Below are positions 1-7,717 of a DNA stretch of 64,000 nucleotides, in pieces (within the stretch, counting starts at the first letter, position 1; every line of letters begins with the position of its first letter). The notes beneath the pieces are model-generated. The model searched no databases and was not told the DNA's origin. It was given only the letters and a program-made list of their open reading frames with translations. The translations under genes and the position numbers were made by a program. Source of the stretch: JAWLBR01 sp041687495 (GTDB taxonomy: Bacteria; Bacillota; Limnochordia; DTU087; JAAYGB01); assembly GCA_041687495.1 (NCBI GenBank), contig JAWLBR010000001.1:1-64000 (forward strand), in the 5' to 3' direction.

Positions 1-165
1 GTAATAGAACGAATCCGGACCGTCCACTAAAGCGGTAACCGCACCTCCCATGCCTAGGGCTCTGGCGGTTACTGGCTCCAGCACAGGGGTAGACTGGGCA
101 CCTGCGCTAACTGAGGCCATAGTCAAGAGACACATTAGTACGACTGAGACTGTAATTTTTCGCAA
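1..165 (-). CDS. Secreted PorV/FadL-like outer-membrane protein, N-terminal fragment
   Basis: Only the first 55 codons lie in the window; the gene runs off the left edge. A TTG start sits 8 nt after an AGGGAGG ribosome binding site. Residues 1-24 form a signal peptide (MRK, a hydrophobic stretch, then VSAGA). The mature part begins with ARALGMGGAVTALVDGPDSF, the glycine-rich opening typical of PorV/PorQ/FadL-like and UPF0164 beta-barrel proteins, where it precedes Y-N-P. The role would be in the outer membrane, which implies a diderm envelope. The family call rests on this motif alone, so the exact subfamily is open. Confidence 0.6.
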   Translation of the reverse strand, partial: MRKITVSVVLMCLLTMASVSAGAQSTPVLEPVTARALGMGGAVTALVDGPDSFYY

Positions 166-280
166 TTTGTAGGCCTCCCTTTCCTTGGTTAATCAAAGAC
201 ATTGAACGCAGCAATTAATATCATTAAATTCGCTTTACTGCTCCTCTTTCCTCCCGCATTACGTAAGACCACAACGCGGC

Positions 281-326
281 AAAAGGCTCGTTGGAATAGG
301 ATTTTGACCCATTCCGACGAGCCTTT
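281..326 (-). terminator. Intrinsic terminator after glmS
   Basis: Read leftward, a 13-bp stem (GGCTCGTCGGAAT pairing with ATTCCAACGAGCC, one G-U pair) is followed by TTTTG. It lies 30 nt past the glmS stop and separates glmS from the porin gene. The remaining sequence up to the porin ribosome binding site shows no gene. Confidence 0.75.
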
Positions 327-357
327 GCCAGTACAGCCACTATTTTGCGGGCGAACT

Positions 358-2190
358 TTACTCCACAGTCACACTTTTCGCCAAGTTCCGGGGCTTATCC
401 ACATCGCATCCTCGGGCAATCGCAGCGTAATACGCCAGAAGTTGCAGAGGAATCGCAGACAGGATAGGCATCAGCAAATCATCGGCCTTCGGCAAAAAGA
501 TAACATCACTGGTAATTTGTTTCATCTGTTCACTGCCGGCAGCAGCGATGGCCAGGAGTTCTGCACCGCGGGTCTTTACTTCTCTCATGTTGCTGATCAT
601 TTTGTCCAGGAGGGCATGCTGAGTGGCTAGAGCGACAACTGGTACTCCGTCCTCGATTAGCGCCAAGGTGCCGTGCTTGAGCTCCCCAGCGGCTAAGGCC
701 TCAGCATGAATGTAGGAGATCTCCTTGAGCTTCAGCTGGCCTTCAAGGGCCGAATAGCTGTCTGCTCCCCGACCGATGAAGAAGACGTGTCCCTTGTTAG
801 TCCAGCGCTGTGCGTACTCCCTAATCCTTTCCTCATGGGCCACAAAAACGCACTTAATCCAATCATCCAGCTGCTGCATCTGGCTGACGATGTTACGGGC
901 ATAGTCAGACCGAATTCGGCTCTTGCTCACAGCCAAGTGGAGAGCCAACAGGTACATGACCACCAGCTGGGCGGTGTAGGCCTTAGTCGACGCAACCGCT
1001 ATTTCCGGTCCAGCCCAGGTGTAGATAACATCATCAGCCTCTCTGGCCGCCGAGCTGCCCAGGACGTTGGTAATGGCCAACGTATGCGCTCCCCGACGCT
1101 TGGCTTCCCGCAAACCAGCCAAGGTATCGGCAGTCTCGCCCGACTGGCTAATAACCAAAGCTAGAGTCTTGTCGTCAACCATCGGGTCCATGTAGCGAAA
1201 CTCGGAGGCTACCTCTGCCATCACCGGGATTCGAGCCAACTTCTCGATCAGCGATTTCCCGATGAGGCCAGCATGAAAGGCTGTTCCAGCAGCGATGAGA
1301 ACTACCTTATCAATGGCCTGGATGCGGCTCGCCGTCAATGACAATTCTTCTAGGTTAACCAGCCCGGTGTTCGGATCGATTCTGCCCCGCATTGTCTCTC
1401 TCACCGCTCGGGGCTGTTCATGAATCTCCTTGAGCATGAAATGCTCATAGCCCTCTTTTTCGGCCATGGCTGGATCCCATTCAACTTTGAAAAGCTTTTT
1501 CAGTACGGGCTCTCCGTCGACGGTGTAGACCTCGACCCGATCCGGGGTCACCACGGCGATTTCCCCATCTTCCAGAATGTATACCGACCGGGTGTACTCC
1601 AGGACAGCAGGAATGTCAGAAGCAAGAAAGTTCTCCGTCTCACCCAGCCCAATGATCAGCGGACTGTCCTGACGCACTGCAATGAGCTGATTTGGTTGCT
1701 CTCGGCTAATCACTGCAATGGCATACGAGCCTTTCAGCCTCTGAACTGCCTTTTTCACGGCGGCAATCGGATTGCCCTCATAGTAGTGCTCAATCAAATG
1801 GGGGATTACCTCTGTGTCTGTTTCTGAATGAAAGGCGTGCCCGTTGTCTTGAAGCCACTGCCTTAGTTCGCCATTGTTTTCGATGATGCCGTTATGAACT
1901 ACGGCAAAGTTCCCAGTACAGTCTGTATGAGGGTGGGCATTCGAATCTGATGGACTGCCATGGGTAGCCCATCTCGTGTGCCCAATCCCACACCTTTCCA
2001 CTACACCCTCTCCATCGATCCGCTGCTCCAGATTAGCCAAACGACCGGCAGCCTTATAGACACGAAGCTGCCCCGAACGATACCCGGCAATGCCAGCCGA
2101 GTCATATCCCCGATATTCCAGCCTGCGCAGCCCGTTAACCAAAACTGGTGTAACTTTCCGGTTACCTACGTAACCGACGATTCCACACAT
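358..2190 (-). CDS. glmS: Glutamine-fructose-6-phosphate aminotransferase (isomerizing)
   Basis: Makes glucosamine-6-phosphate from fructose-6-phosphate and glutamine, the first step to UDP-GlcNAc for peptidoglycan and other glycans; cytosolic. The 610-aa length is normal. The start is set by the required N-terminal nucleophile: MCGIVGYVGN, with Cys2 exposed after Met removal, and AGGAGGT 6 nt upstream. A longer reading frame begins at 2247 but would bury the Cys. The glutaminase domain (about 1-220, with HTRWATHG and HNGIIEN) is followed by two SIS domains (SQSGETADT; AYTAQ; C-terminal LAKSVTVE). A GlcN6P-sensing ribozyme lies in the 5' leader and a terminator follows, so the gene is probably monocistronic. 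Confidence 0.97.
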   Translation of the reverse strand: MCGIVGYVGNRKVTPVLVNGLRRLEYRGYDSAGIAGYRSGQLRVYKAAGRLANLEQRIDGEGVVERCGIGHTRWATHGSPSDSNAHPHTDCTGNFAVVHNGIIENNGELRQWLQDNGHAFHSETDTEVIPHLIEHYYEGNPIAAVKKAVQRLKGSYAIAVISREQPNQLIAVRQDSPLIIGLGETENFLASDIPAVLEYTRSVYILEDGEIAVVTPDRVEVYTVDGEPVLKKLFKVEWDPAMAEKEGYEHFMLKEIHEQPRAVRETMRGRIDPNTGLVNLEELSLTASRIQAIDKVVLIAAGTAFHAGLIGKSLIEKLARIPVMAEVASEFRYMDPMVDDKTLALVISQSGETADTLAGLREAKRRGAHTLAITNVLGSSAAREADDVIYTWAGPEIAVASTKAYTAQLVVMYLLALHLAVSKSRIRSDYARNIVSQMQQLDDWIKCVFVAHEERIREYAQRWTNKGHVFFIGRGADSYSALEGQLKLKEISYIHAEALAAGELKHGTLALIEDGVPVVALATQHALLDKMISNMREVKTRGAELLAIAAAGSEQMKQITSDVIFLPKADDLLMPILSAIPLQLLAYYAAIARGCDVDKPRNLAKSVTVE

Positions 2191-2340
2191 ACACAGACCT
2201 CCTGTCAAGTATAGCATGAGCAAAATGGAGTCCTTTGCATACAACACCTACGCGTGTTACGCCACGTTCCCCAAAAAAGGGCGCGAAAAAGCCATGCTGA
2301 AATTTGCCGGTCCTTCCGCATGGCATAAAAGGACCGCCTT

Positions 2341-2489
2341 GTCACCAAAAGCCCTTCTGTTCCCAAGATCACTCCCGGGGTTTGCGGACTTTCTCACGGA
2401 CGTGACCAGCCGAGTGGCACCCGCCGAAACCTTCGATCAACCACTACCTCGTCAACTTACCGCCCATTCCAGCGATAAGTTCTGGCGCT
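2341..2489 (-). ncRNA. glmS ribozyme/riboswitch
   Basis: Leader RNA of glmS, read leftward. It starts with the conserved AGCGCCAGAACT; self-cleavage would fall between A2489 and G2488. It continues with AGTTGACGAGG, GATCGAAGGTTTCGGCGGGTGCC and the CAAACCCC pseudoknot segment. The P3 arms GAAAGTCC and GGGCTTTT pair, and the P4 hairpin CCCCGGGAGTGATCTTGGG is present. These are the hallmarks of the GlcN6P-activated ribozyme in Bacillota, which cleaves its own mRNA when product accumulates. Another 150 nt, with a hairpin at 2309-2335, separate it from the glmS start. A TATTAT -10-like box lies at 2514-2519, but no good -35 is visible. Confidence 0.93.
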
Positions 2490-2578
2490 TTTACTAATTG
2501 TTGGTACTACAAGATAATACAGCCTATGCTCCATCCGTCCCGCAAGTGCGCGACTCGCGGTTCTGCACTCCAATCATG

Positions 2579-2950
2579 TCACGTCTTATCCTGAGCTAAT
2601 CTGGCCACAGCAGCCATTACCTCCATTAAGTCAAAAGGCTTGCGGATTACCGCATGGTACGCGTCCCGCGGAGGAAACTCCGTCTGGTCAAATTCCATCC
2701 CAGTGACAAGCAGCACTGGAATTTGAGACAACGTTTCGTCCCGCTTAATGGCCACAGACAAATCCTTACCACTTAATCCCGACAGCATCAAATCAGCAAG
2801 AATCACATCAGGAAGCTCGCCCTGCCGGAGGCGCTGCCACGCCGTAATCCCGTTGTCAATATGTGTCACATCGTGTCCGTCCATAGACAGAGCTTCTACC
2901 AGTACTCCTGCGACTGTAGGCTCATCATCTACCACCCAGACCGCTGCCAA
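2579..2950 (-). CDS. Stand-alone CheY-like response regulator receiver domain
   Basis: A 123-aa single receiver domain. It carries the acidic pair in WVVDDEP, the phospho-acceptor Asp in VILADLMLSG, the Thr in VLLVTGME and the Lys in IRKPFDL, so it should be phosphorylatable. No output domain follows. An ATG gives a 143-aa frame from 3010, but a TTG at 2950 placed just after GGGGGGAG fits the domain start better. No histidine kinase is nearby, so the partner is unknown. It lies upstream of glmS in the same direction; a small hairpin at 2540-2560 may separate the two. Sensory relay or scaffold are both possible. Confidence 0.75.
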   Translation of the reverse strand: MAAVWVVDDEPTVAGVLVEALSMDGHDVTHIDNGITAWQRLRQGELPDVILADLMLSGLSGKDLSVAIKRDETLSQIPVLLVTGMEFDQTEFPPRDAYHAVIRKPFDLMEVMAAVARLAQDKT

Positions 2951-3121
2951 CAAACTCCCCCCTAACCATTGTTCACGGGCCCAAATGCCCTTCTCTGTGG
3001 ACTTACCCACCCTATGTGGTTCACTACATTGCCAGTGATTTCCTTCACCTTGGTTAGGCTGCAGCCCGCGACATTTTTGTCACATCAAGAAGGAATCTAG
3101 GCAGGCCCGGAGGAAGCTCAG

Positions 3122-4381
3122 ATGAGCATCTCAGAACAGACCCTGTTAGGAGGACTAAAAGTGGCCACGAACCGAACCGCTTCATTCAAGACAATGCTTC
3201 CGGACCTAAAGTACCTTTTGATCGCAGCAGCCCTGCTCGGTGTAACCGGAGGGATGCACGAAACTGTCTTCAACAACTATCTTAGCGACGTGTTTGCCAT
3301 CGATGCCCAAACCCGGGGATTCCTAGAATTCCCCAGGGAGCTGCCAGGATTTCTCGTGGCCGCCTTTTCGGGAGTCCTCTTCTTCATCGTCGAGGCAAGA
3401 CTAGCTGTACTGGCCGTGGCTGCCACGGGGCTGGGTCTAGTTGGACTAGGCTTTCTCTCACCCTCATTCGGGCTCATGATTTTTTGGATGATTCTTTGGA
3501 GCATGGGACAGCACATGTTTATGCCCTTGGAGCAGACACTGGCAATAAACGTGGCAAAAGCTGGTCAAGAAGGCCAGCGTCTAGGCCAAGTAGCGGGTCT
3601 TAAGACAGGTGCCACCATCATCGGGGCCGGGTTAGTGTGGCTCGGACTGGACTATATCGATTTAGGTTACCGCACGCTGTATTTAATCGCTGGCTGCGCT
3701 GCCTTCTTGGCAGCCATAAGCCTAAGCCGCATCTCCACAACCAAGGAAGGGGAGGCGGCAGAACCCAGAGCCAAGTTCGTTCTGAAGCCAAAGTATATAC
3801 TGTACTACATCTTGGCGACCCTACACGGTGCTCGCAAGCAGGTCTTTATTACGTTTGCCCCTTGGGTTCTGATTCAAATCTTTGACCAACCGGCCTCCAC
3901 CATTGCCAAACTGTGGATGCTGTCCTCGGTACTTGGCATTGTGATCAAGCCCTTCGTCGGCGGCCTGATCGACAAGATAGGAGAACGTCTAGTACTGATG
4001 GCCGACGCACTGCTTCTGTTAGTGATCTGCTTCGGATACAGCTTCGGACCCCGTGTTGGCGGAGGCAGTATTGGGATGTACATCGTTTTCGCCTGCTACA
4101 TTATCGACCAGGCACTCTCCGCCGTTAATATGGCGCGAACCACATATCTGAGCAAGATTGCGGACTCGAGAGCCGACCTTACTCCCACCCTCTCGTTGGG
4201 AGTAAGTATGGATCATGCCATCGCCATGACCATTCCAGCCATCGGCGGGATCGTTTGGGTTAAGTTCGGATACCCAGCAGTATTCATGGGTGCAGCGTTC
4301 ATCAGCATCTTGAACCTAATTACCTGCTCCCAGATTGATATTGAACGGCAGAAAAAGATTGGAGCCGCCGCCAACGCATAA
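3122..4381 (+). CDS. MFS transporter (YfkF/NreB-like topology)
   Basis: A 419-aa membrane protein with about 12 predicted hydrophobic segments, split by a short charged loop near residue 205 (STTKEGEAAEPRAK). This is major facilitator architecture. The start has GGAGG 8 nt upstream. It sits alone between divergent and convergent neighbours and is closed by a terminator at 4412-4454, so context gives no substrate. It is not the same subfamily as the MFS protein at 50624. Substrate and direction of transport cannot be read from the sequence. Confidence 0.8.
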   Translation: MSISEQTLLGGLKVATNRTASFKTMLPDLKYLLIAAALLGVTGGMHETVFNNYLSDVFAIDAQTRGFLEFPRELPGFLVAAFSGVLFFIVEARLAVLAVAATGLGLVGLGFLSPSFGLMIFWMILWSMGQHMFMPLEQTLAINVAKAGQEGQRLGQVAGLKTGATIIGAGLVWLGLDYIDLGYRTLYLIAGCAAFLAAISLSRISTTKEGEAAEPRAKFVLKPKYILYYILATLHGARKQVFITFAPWVLIQIFDQPASTIAKLWMLSSVLGIVIKPFVGGLIDKIGERLVLMADALLLLVICFGYSFGPRVGGGSIGMYIVFACYIIDQALSAVNMARTTYLSKIADSRADLTPTLSLGVSMDHAIAMTIPAIGGIVWVKFGYPAVFMGAAFISILNLITCSQIDIERQKKIGAAANA

Positions 4382-4411
4382 TTCTGCAGATTCAGGTGAC
4401 AGCTCAAGGCA

Positions 4412-4454
4412 AAAAAGACGCCGGAGTGTGCCAGTTGTTGGCTCACTCCGGCGT
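4412..4454. terminator. Bidirectional terminator between converging genes
   Basis: An 11-bp perfect stem (ACGCCGGAGTG pairing with CACTCCGGCGT) with a 15-nt loop. On the minus strand it is followed by CTTTTTTG, so it is strongest for the oxidoreductase gene that ends at 4485; on the plus strand TTTATGCTTT follows. Confidence 0.85.
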
Positions 4455-4484
4455 TTATGCTTTAGATAGAGTGCAATACCGTTG

Positions 4485-5540
4485 TTAGAACTTTACAGCC
4501 TCGCCACTTGCCGCCGAACGATAAATGGCGTCAAGGATTTCTGTCACAACCAATGCCTGGCGCCCAGTTACCATGGGTTTCTCGTCCTTGAGCACACAGT
4601 CAACAAAGTGCTCAATTTCCAGTGAGTGCAGCTTGGGTTGCTGTCTCTTCTCTCTGGGCTTCCACGTGTACATCCGGTCATACTTCACACCGTTGACCCG
4701 CATTGGATGGGTCTCAGCCCCAGCCTTAGTTCCAGAAAGAACTACGTTGTGCACTTCTTCCTCAATGTTCAGTGCCCAACTGGCCTCCAACGTGACGGTT
4801 GCTCCGTTCTTGAACTTGATGAATCCGGTGGCCAGGTCTTCAACTTCGTACTCTTCGCCCTTCCATGGCCGATCGCCCATACCAATTCCGCCCTGGAGAC
4901 CAAGATGATTGTAGCTTGAACCCAGGACAGTCTCGGGCTCGTAGTTATCCATGAGCCAGAGAGTCAAGTCGAGGATATGCGTACCAATGTCGATCAACGG
5001 CCCGCCACCCTGCTTCTCCTTATCCATGAACACGCCCCAAGTCGGTACTCCTCGACGGCGCAAATATGAAGCTCGTGCCCAGTAGATGTCGCCCAGCTCA
5101 CCGTTAGCGATCATTTGCCGCAGCAGCATGGTGTCGGCACCAAACCGAGTCATATACCCTACACTGAACTTCTGATTGTTCTTCTCGGCTGCGTCGGCAG
5201 CGACGATGATCTCCCTTGCCTCGCCAGGTGTCCTAGCCAATGGCTTCTCGCACAATACATGCTTGCCGGCGTTGAGTGACGCGATAGATGCCGCGTTGTG
5301 GACGTTATTTGGAGTACATACGCTGATAACATCCAACTCATCGAGCTCCAGCACCTTATTGAAATCCTCAAAGGCGTACTTCATATCATACTGCTCTTTA
5401 GCCTTTTCGGCTCTCTCCGGGATAATGTCACAAGCTGCATACAACTCTACTTTGTCAGTCAAAGCCGCATATCCTGGCAGGTGGGCGCCATTGGCGATGC
5501 CACCACAACCGATAATACCAACCTTCAATTTACTTCCCAC
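4485..5540 (-). CDS. Gfo/Idh/MocA family NAD(P)-dependent oxidoreductase
   Basis: A 351-aa sugar or inositol dehydrogenase-like enzyme. The N-terminal Rossmann fold opens with KVGIIGCGGIANGAHLPGY, and the family's CEKPLARTP motif (catalytic Lys) lies near residue 95. The C-terminal half is the usual alpha/beta domain, with GGGPLIDIGTHILDL carrying the catalytic Asp and His. A GTG start is chosen because GGAGGG precedes it by 7 nt; the longer open frame to 5699 has no such signal and would overlap murB. The true substrate cannot be told from the sequence. It is downstream of murB with a 109-nt gap and has its own terminator. Confidence 0.88.
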   Translation of the reverse strand: MGSKLKVGIIGCGGIANGAHLPGYAALTDKVELYAACDIIPERAEKAKEQYDMKYAFEDFNKVLELDELDVISVCTPNNVHNAASIASLNAGKHVLCEKPLARTPGEAREIIVAADAAEKNNQKFSVGYMTRFGADTMLLRQMIANGELGDIYWARASYLRRRGVPTWGVFMDKEKQGGGPLIDIGTHILDLTLWLMDNYEPETVLGSSYNHLGLQGGIGMGDRPWKGEEYEVEDLATGFIKFKNGATVTLEASWALNIEEEVHNVVLSGTKAGAETHPMRVNGVKYDRMYTWKPREKRQQPKLHSLEIEHFVDCVLKDEKPMVTGRQALVVTEILDAIYRSAASGEAVKF

Positions 5541-5649
5541 AAAAAGACCCTCCTTGACCTTAAACGACAGTATTCGCAGGGCTTGTCCCTGTGCCTTCAT
5601 GTGTAGTTCGCCCTTAAGCCAAGGTTCCCTTCGGGTCTTAAAAATGTTT

Positions 5650-6594
5650 TTAGTTCCACTCACCAACGATGCGCACTTCGGTCTCCAGGTCCACCCCAAA
5701 CTGCCTCTTAACCTCAGCTTGGACGTGGCGAATCAGTCGCAAGACATCTGTCGCGGTGGCTTGGCCCAAGTTAACTATGAAACCCGAATGCAGTTCTGAG
5801 ACCTGGGCATCACCTATTCGAAACCCTTTCAGACCCGCATCTTGGATCAGCTTGCCGGCAAAATACCCCGGGGGACGCTTGAACACACTTCCGGCACTGG
5901 GAAGATGCAGCGGCTGCTTCTCTCTGCGGCGGGAGTTCAGATCGTTCATCAATGCCTTAATCTGATTGGGCTCGCCCGGCTTCAGTTCCATCTCGACATG
6001 AGCCACGATGTAACCTTTGGTGGCAACGATACTGCTGCGATATCCAAAGAGCATCTCGGAGTGACTCAAGCTAACCTTGCTGCCCTGCTGGTCCAAACAG
6101 ACGACATGGGTGATTACGTCCTTCATTTCACCGCCATACGCTCCCGCGTTCATTGCGACGGCACCGCCAAGGGTACCGGGGATTCCCGAGGCAAACTCTA
6201 GGCCAGTTAGGCTGTTGCGCAGCGCCGTGGCCGCCAATTTTGCCAGCGACACTCCGGCCTGAGCACTAATCGTACTTCCACTGGTGGACACCTCCGCCAT
6301 GTTCTCACCAATCTGAACCACGACACCGGAAATGCCTGCATCACTAACCAGTAGATTGGTACCGTTACCTATAACCATGGGATCTACGCCGTGACGGTGG
6401 CAAACTTTCAGCACAAACGCCAACTCTGCGATGCCATGGGGCTGGACAAATACATCAGCCGGCCCCCCCACCCGAAAGGAGGTATGATGCTTCATGGGCT
6501 CGTTTCGCACCACTTCGCCCTGAGGCATTCCTTGCTTTAACCGCTGGGCAATATCATCCCACTGCTGACACGACCCACAGCTGTTAGCGTTCAC
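5650..6594 (-). CDS. murB: UDP-N-acetylenolpyruvoylglucosamine reductase
   Basis: Reduces enolpyruvyl-UDP-GlcNAc to UDP-N-acetylmuramate in the cytosol, using FAD and NADPH. The 314-aa protein has the FAD-binding segment (HTSFRVGGPADVFVQP, then VIGNGTNLLVSD), SGIPGTLGGAVAMNAGAYG, the YRSS Tyr/Arg region, the catalytic Ser in PSAGSVFKRP and a closing Glu in DLETEVRIVGEW. It lacks the long type I insertion, as in other Bacillota (type II). Start is GTG with AGGTGG upstream. A Cys pair near the N-terminus (CGSC) is unusual but outside the catalytic core. Confidence 0.95.
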   Translation of the reverse strand: MNANSCGSCQQWDDIAQRLKQGMPQGEVVRNEPMKHHTSFRVGGPADVFVQPHGIAELAFVLKVCHRHGVDPMVIGNGTNLLVSDAGISGVVVQIGENMAEVSTSGSTISAQAGVSLAKLAATALRNSLTGLEFASGIPGTLGGAVAMNAGAYGGEMKDVITHVVCLDQQGSKVSLSHSEMLFGYRSSIVATKGYIVAHVEMELKPGEPNQIKALMNDLNSRRREKQPLHLPSAGSVFKRPPGYFAGKLIQDAGLKGFRIGDAQVSELHSGFIVNLGQATATDVLRLIRHVQAEVKRQFGVDLETEVRIVGEWN

Positions 6595-6685
6595 TCTACC
6601 ACCTACACCTTTCCCTCACTGATTGCTCGGTTTTGGATCCACTGACTTGTATCCAGATTATACTACATGAATTATCTTACTCCAA

Positions 6686-7435
6686 CTAGCGCCCTGTTAG
6701 ACCTGCCGCCGCCGAGTAGTGTGCACACGGATGCAGTGCACCGCTGAGTTCCTCCACGACTCGTCGGGATCTCAGCCGTTCCATCTCATCCACCCACGGA
6801 ATGCAGTGGCTACGTTTCACAATCGGGGTAATATCTGAGCACCTAACCGTGCGAAGCCGCCTTGCCAATTCTGTGACTGAACAGCACTGGCTGTCACGTT
6901 CTGGGGATTCCGCCACTTTAGCTGGGAAATAGTCACTTGTTTCGATCCCACTGGCTCCAGTGTCTGTGAGACACCTACTCCCGTGAAAAAGATAACCAAG
7001 GGGCGCTGACGAATGATGCCAAGGGGCCGCCGTCGCTTCCACATCGGCATAGGCCCGACTGGCTATCTCTGCCGCATTCCCAACTATGTCGCGGGCTGGT
7101 AAGAGCCGCTCAACCTGTTTGACCCACGAACACAAGACGCTTTCCAGGCTGAACAGGGGGCTAACCCCTAAGACCCGGACTAGTCTGCCTGCAAACAAGA
7201 CATAACTAGCTCCCCAATCAAACAACCGGAGGTTAAGTATATCCACAACGTAGTTAGCGACTTGATGCCCCCAGCACTTAGCCGGGCATCCAGCCAATGC
7301 CGACTGCTGTGCAATTTGTTCCACGAGAGTGATGGGCTCGTTTACACCAGTGTACCAGACTAAGTCGGCAAAGAGAGACAGTTGAAATGAATAGTAGTAC
7401 TTAGCTGTAATCTCTGCAAACCTCTCCATTGACAT
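6686..7435 (-). CDS. Unrecognised hypothetical protein
   Basis: An open frame of about 249 aa (260 from a GTG at 7468). I recognise no family. The first 130 residues look protein-like (aromatic and hydrophobic segments, for example SFQLSLFADLVWY), while the last third is Cys/Arg-rich and looks like untranslated frame. Neither start is convincing: the GTG overlaps an AGGAGG, and the ATG at 7435 has no clear ribosome binding site. It fills a 1.1-kb stretch between murB and the ABC-F gene that otherwise holds nothing. It may be a fast-evolving gene or a decayed one. Confidence 0.3.
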   Translation of the reverse strand: MSMERFAEITAKYYYSFQLSLFADLVWYTGVNEPITLVEQIAQQSALAGCPAKCWGHQVANYVVDILNLRLFDWGASYVLFAGRLVRVLGVSPLFSLESVLCSWVKQVERLLPARDIVGNAAEIASRAYADVEATAAPWHHSSAPLGYLFHGSRCLTDTGASGIETSDYFPAKVAESPERDSQCCSVTELARRLRTVRCSDITPIVKRSHCIPWVDEMERLRSRRVVEELSGALHPCAHYSAAAGLTGR

Positions 7436-7570
7436 TAGGCGCCGATACCAAAACGGGCGACCTAACACCTCCTTTTGGGCTAGCTGCTATCAGGTAATCT
7501 GGCTCCTACCCTCTCCACGTGAAGGGTTTTGGCTGTTGGTGGTTAAGTTAGATATGGCATGGGTTTGGAC

Positions 7571-7584
7571 GCAAATTAATTTGC
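7571..7584. promoter_or_regulatory. 14-bp perfect palindrome in divergent intergenic region
   Basis: GCAAATTAATTTGC is perfectly self-complementary. It lies in the AT-rich 250-bp gap between the leftward hypothetical ORF and the ABC-F gene, about 135 bp upstream of the latter. A second symmetric element, CCAAT-ATTG-ATTGG, follows near 7599. It looks like an operator; the regulator is unknown. Confidence 0.35.
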
Positions 7585-7717
7585 TATCCCAAACAAAACC
7601 AATATTGATTGGACATATTTGGCATATTCCGCTCAATTCTAAGCCACACCTCCTTTTCAATATTCTGTATTATTGTATCTGGGGACCTTGGCGAGAGCGA
7701 AACAGGAGTGCGTGACA

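Noticed and set aside
202..630. 142-codon plus-strand frame
   Set aside because: Antisense to the end of glmS and its terminator; no ribosome binding site.
2216..2497. 93-codon plus-strand frame upstream of glmS
   Set aside because: It lies antisense to the glmS ribozyme, whose conserved core explains the sequence; the protein has no family look.
5176..5799. 207-codon plus-strand frame
   Set aside because: Antisense to the oxidoreductase and murB genes, whose motifs are clear.
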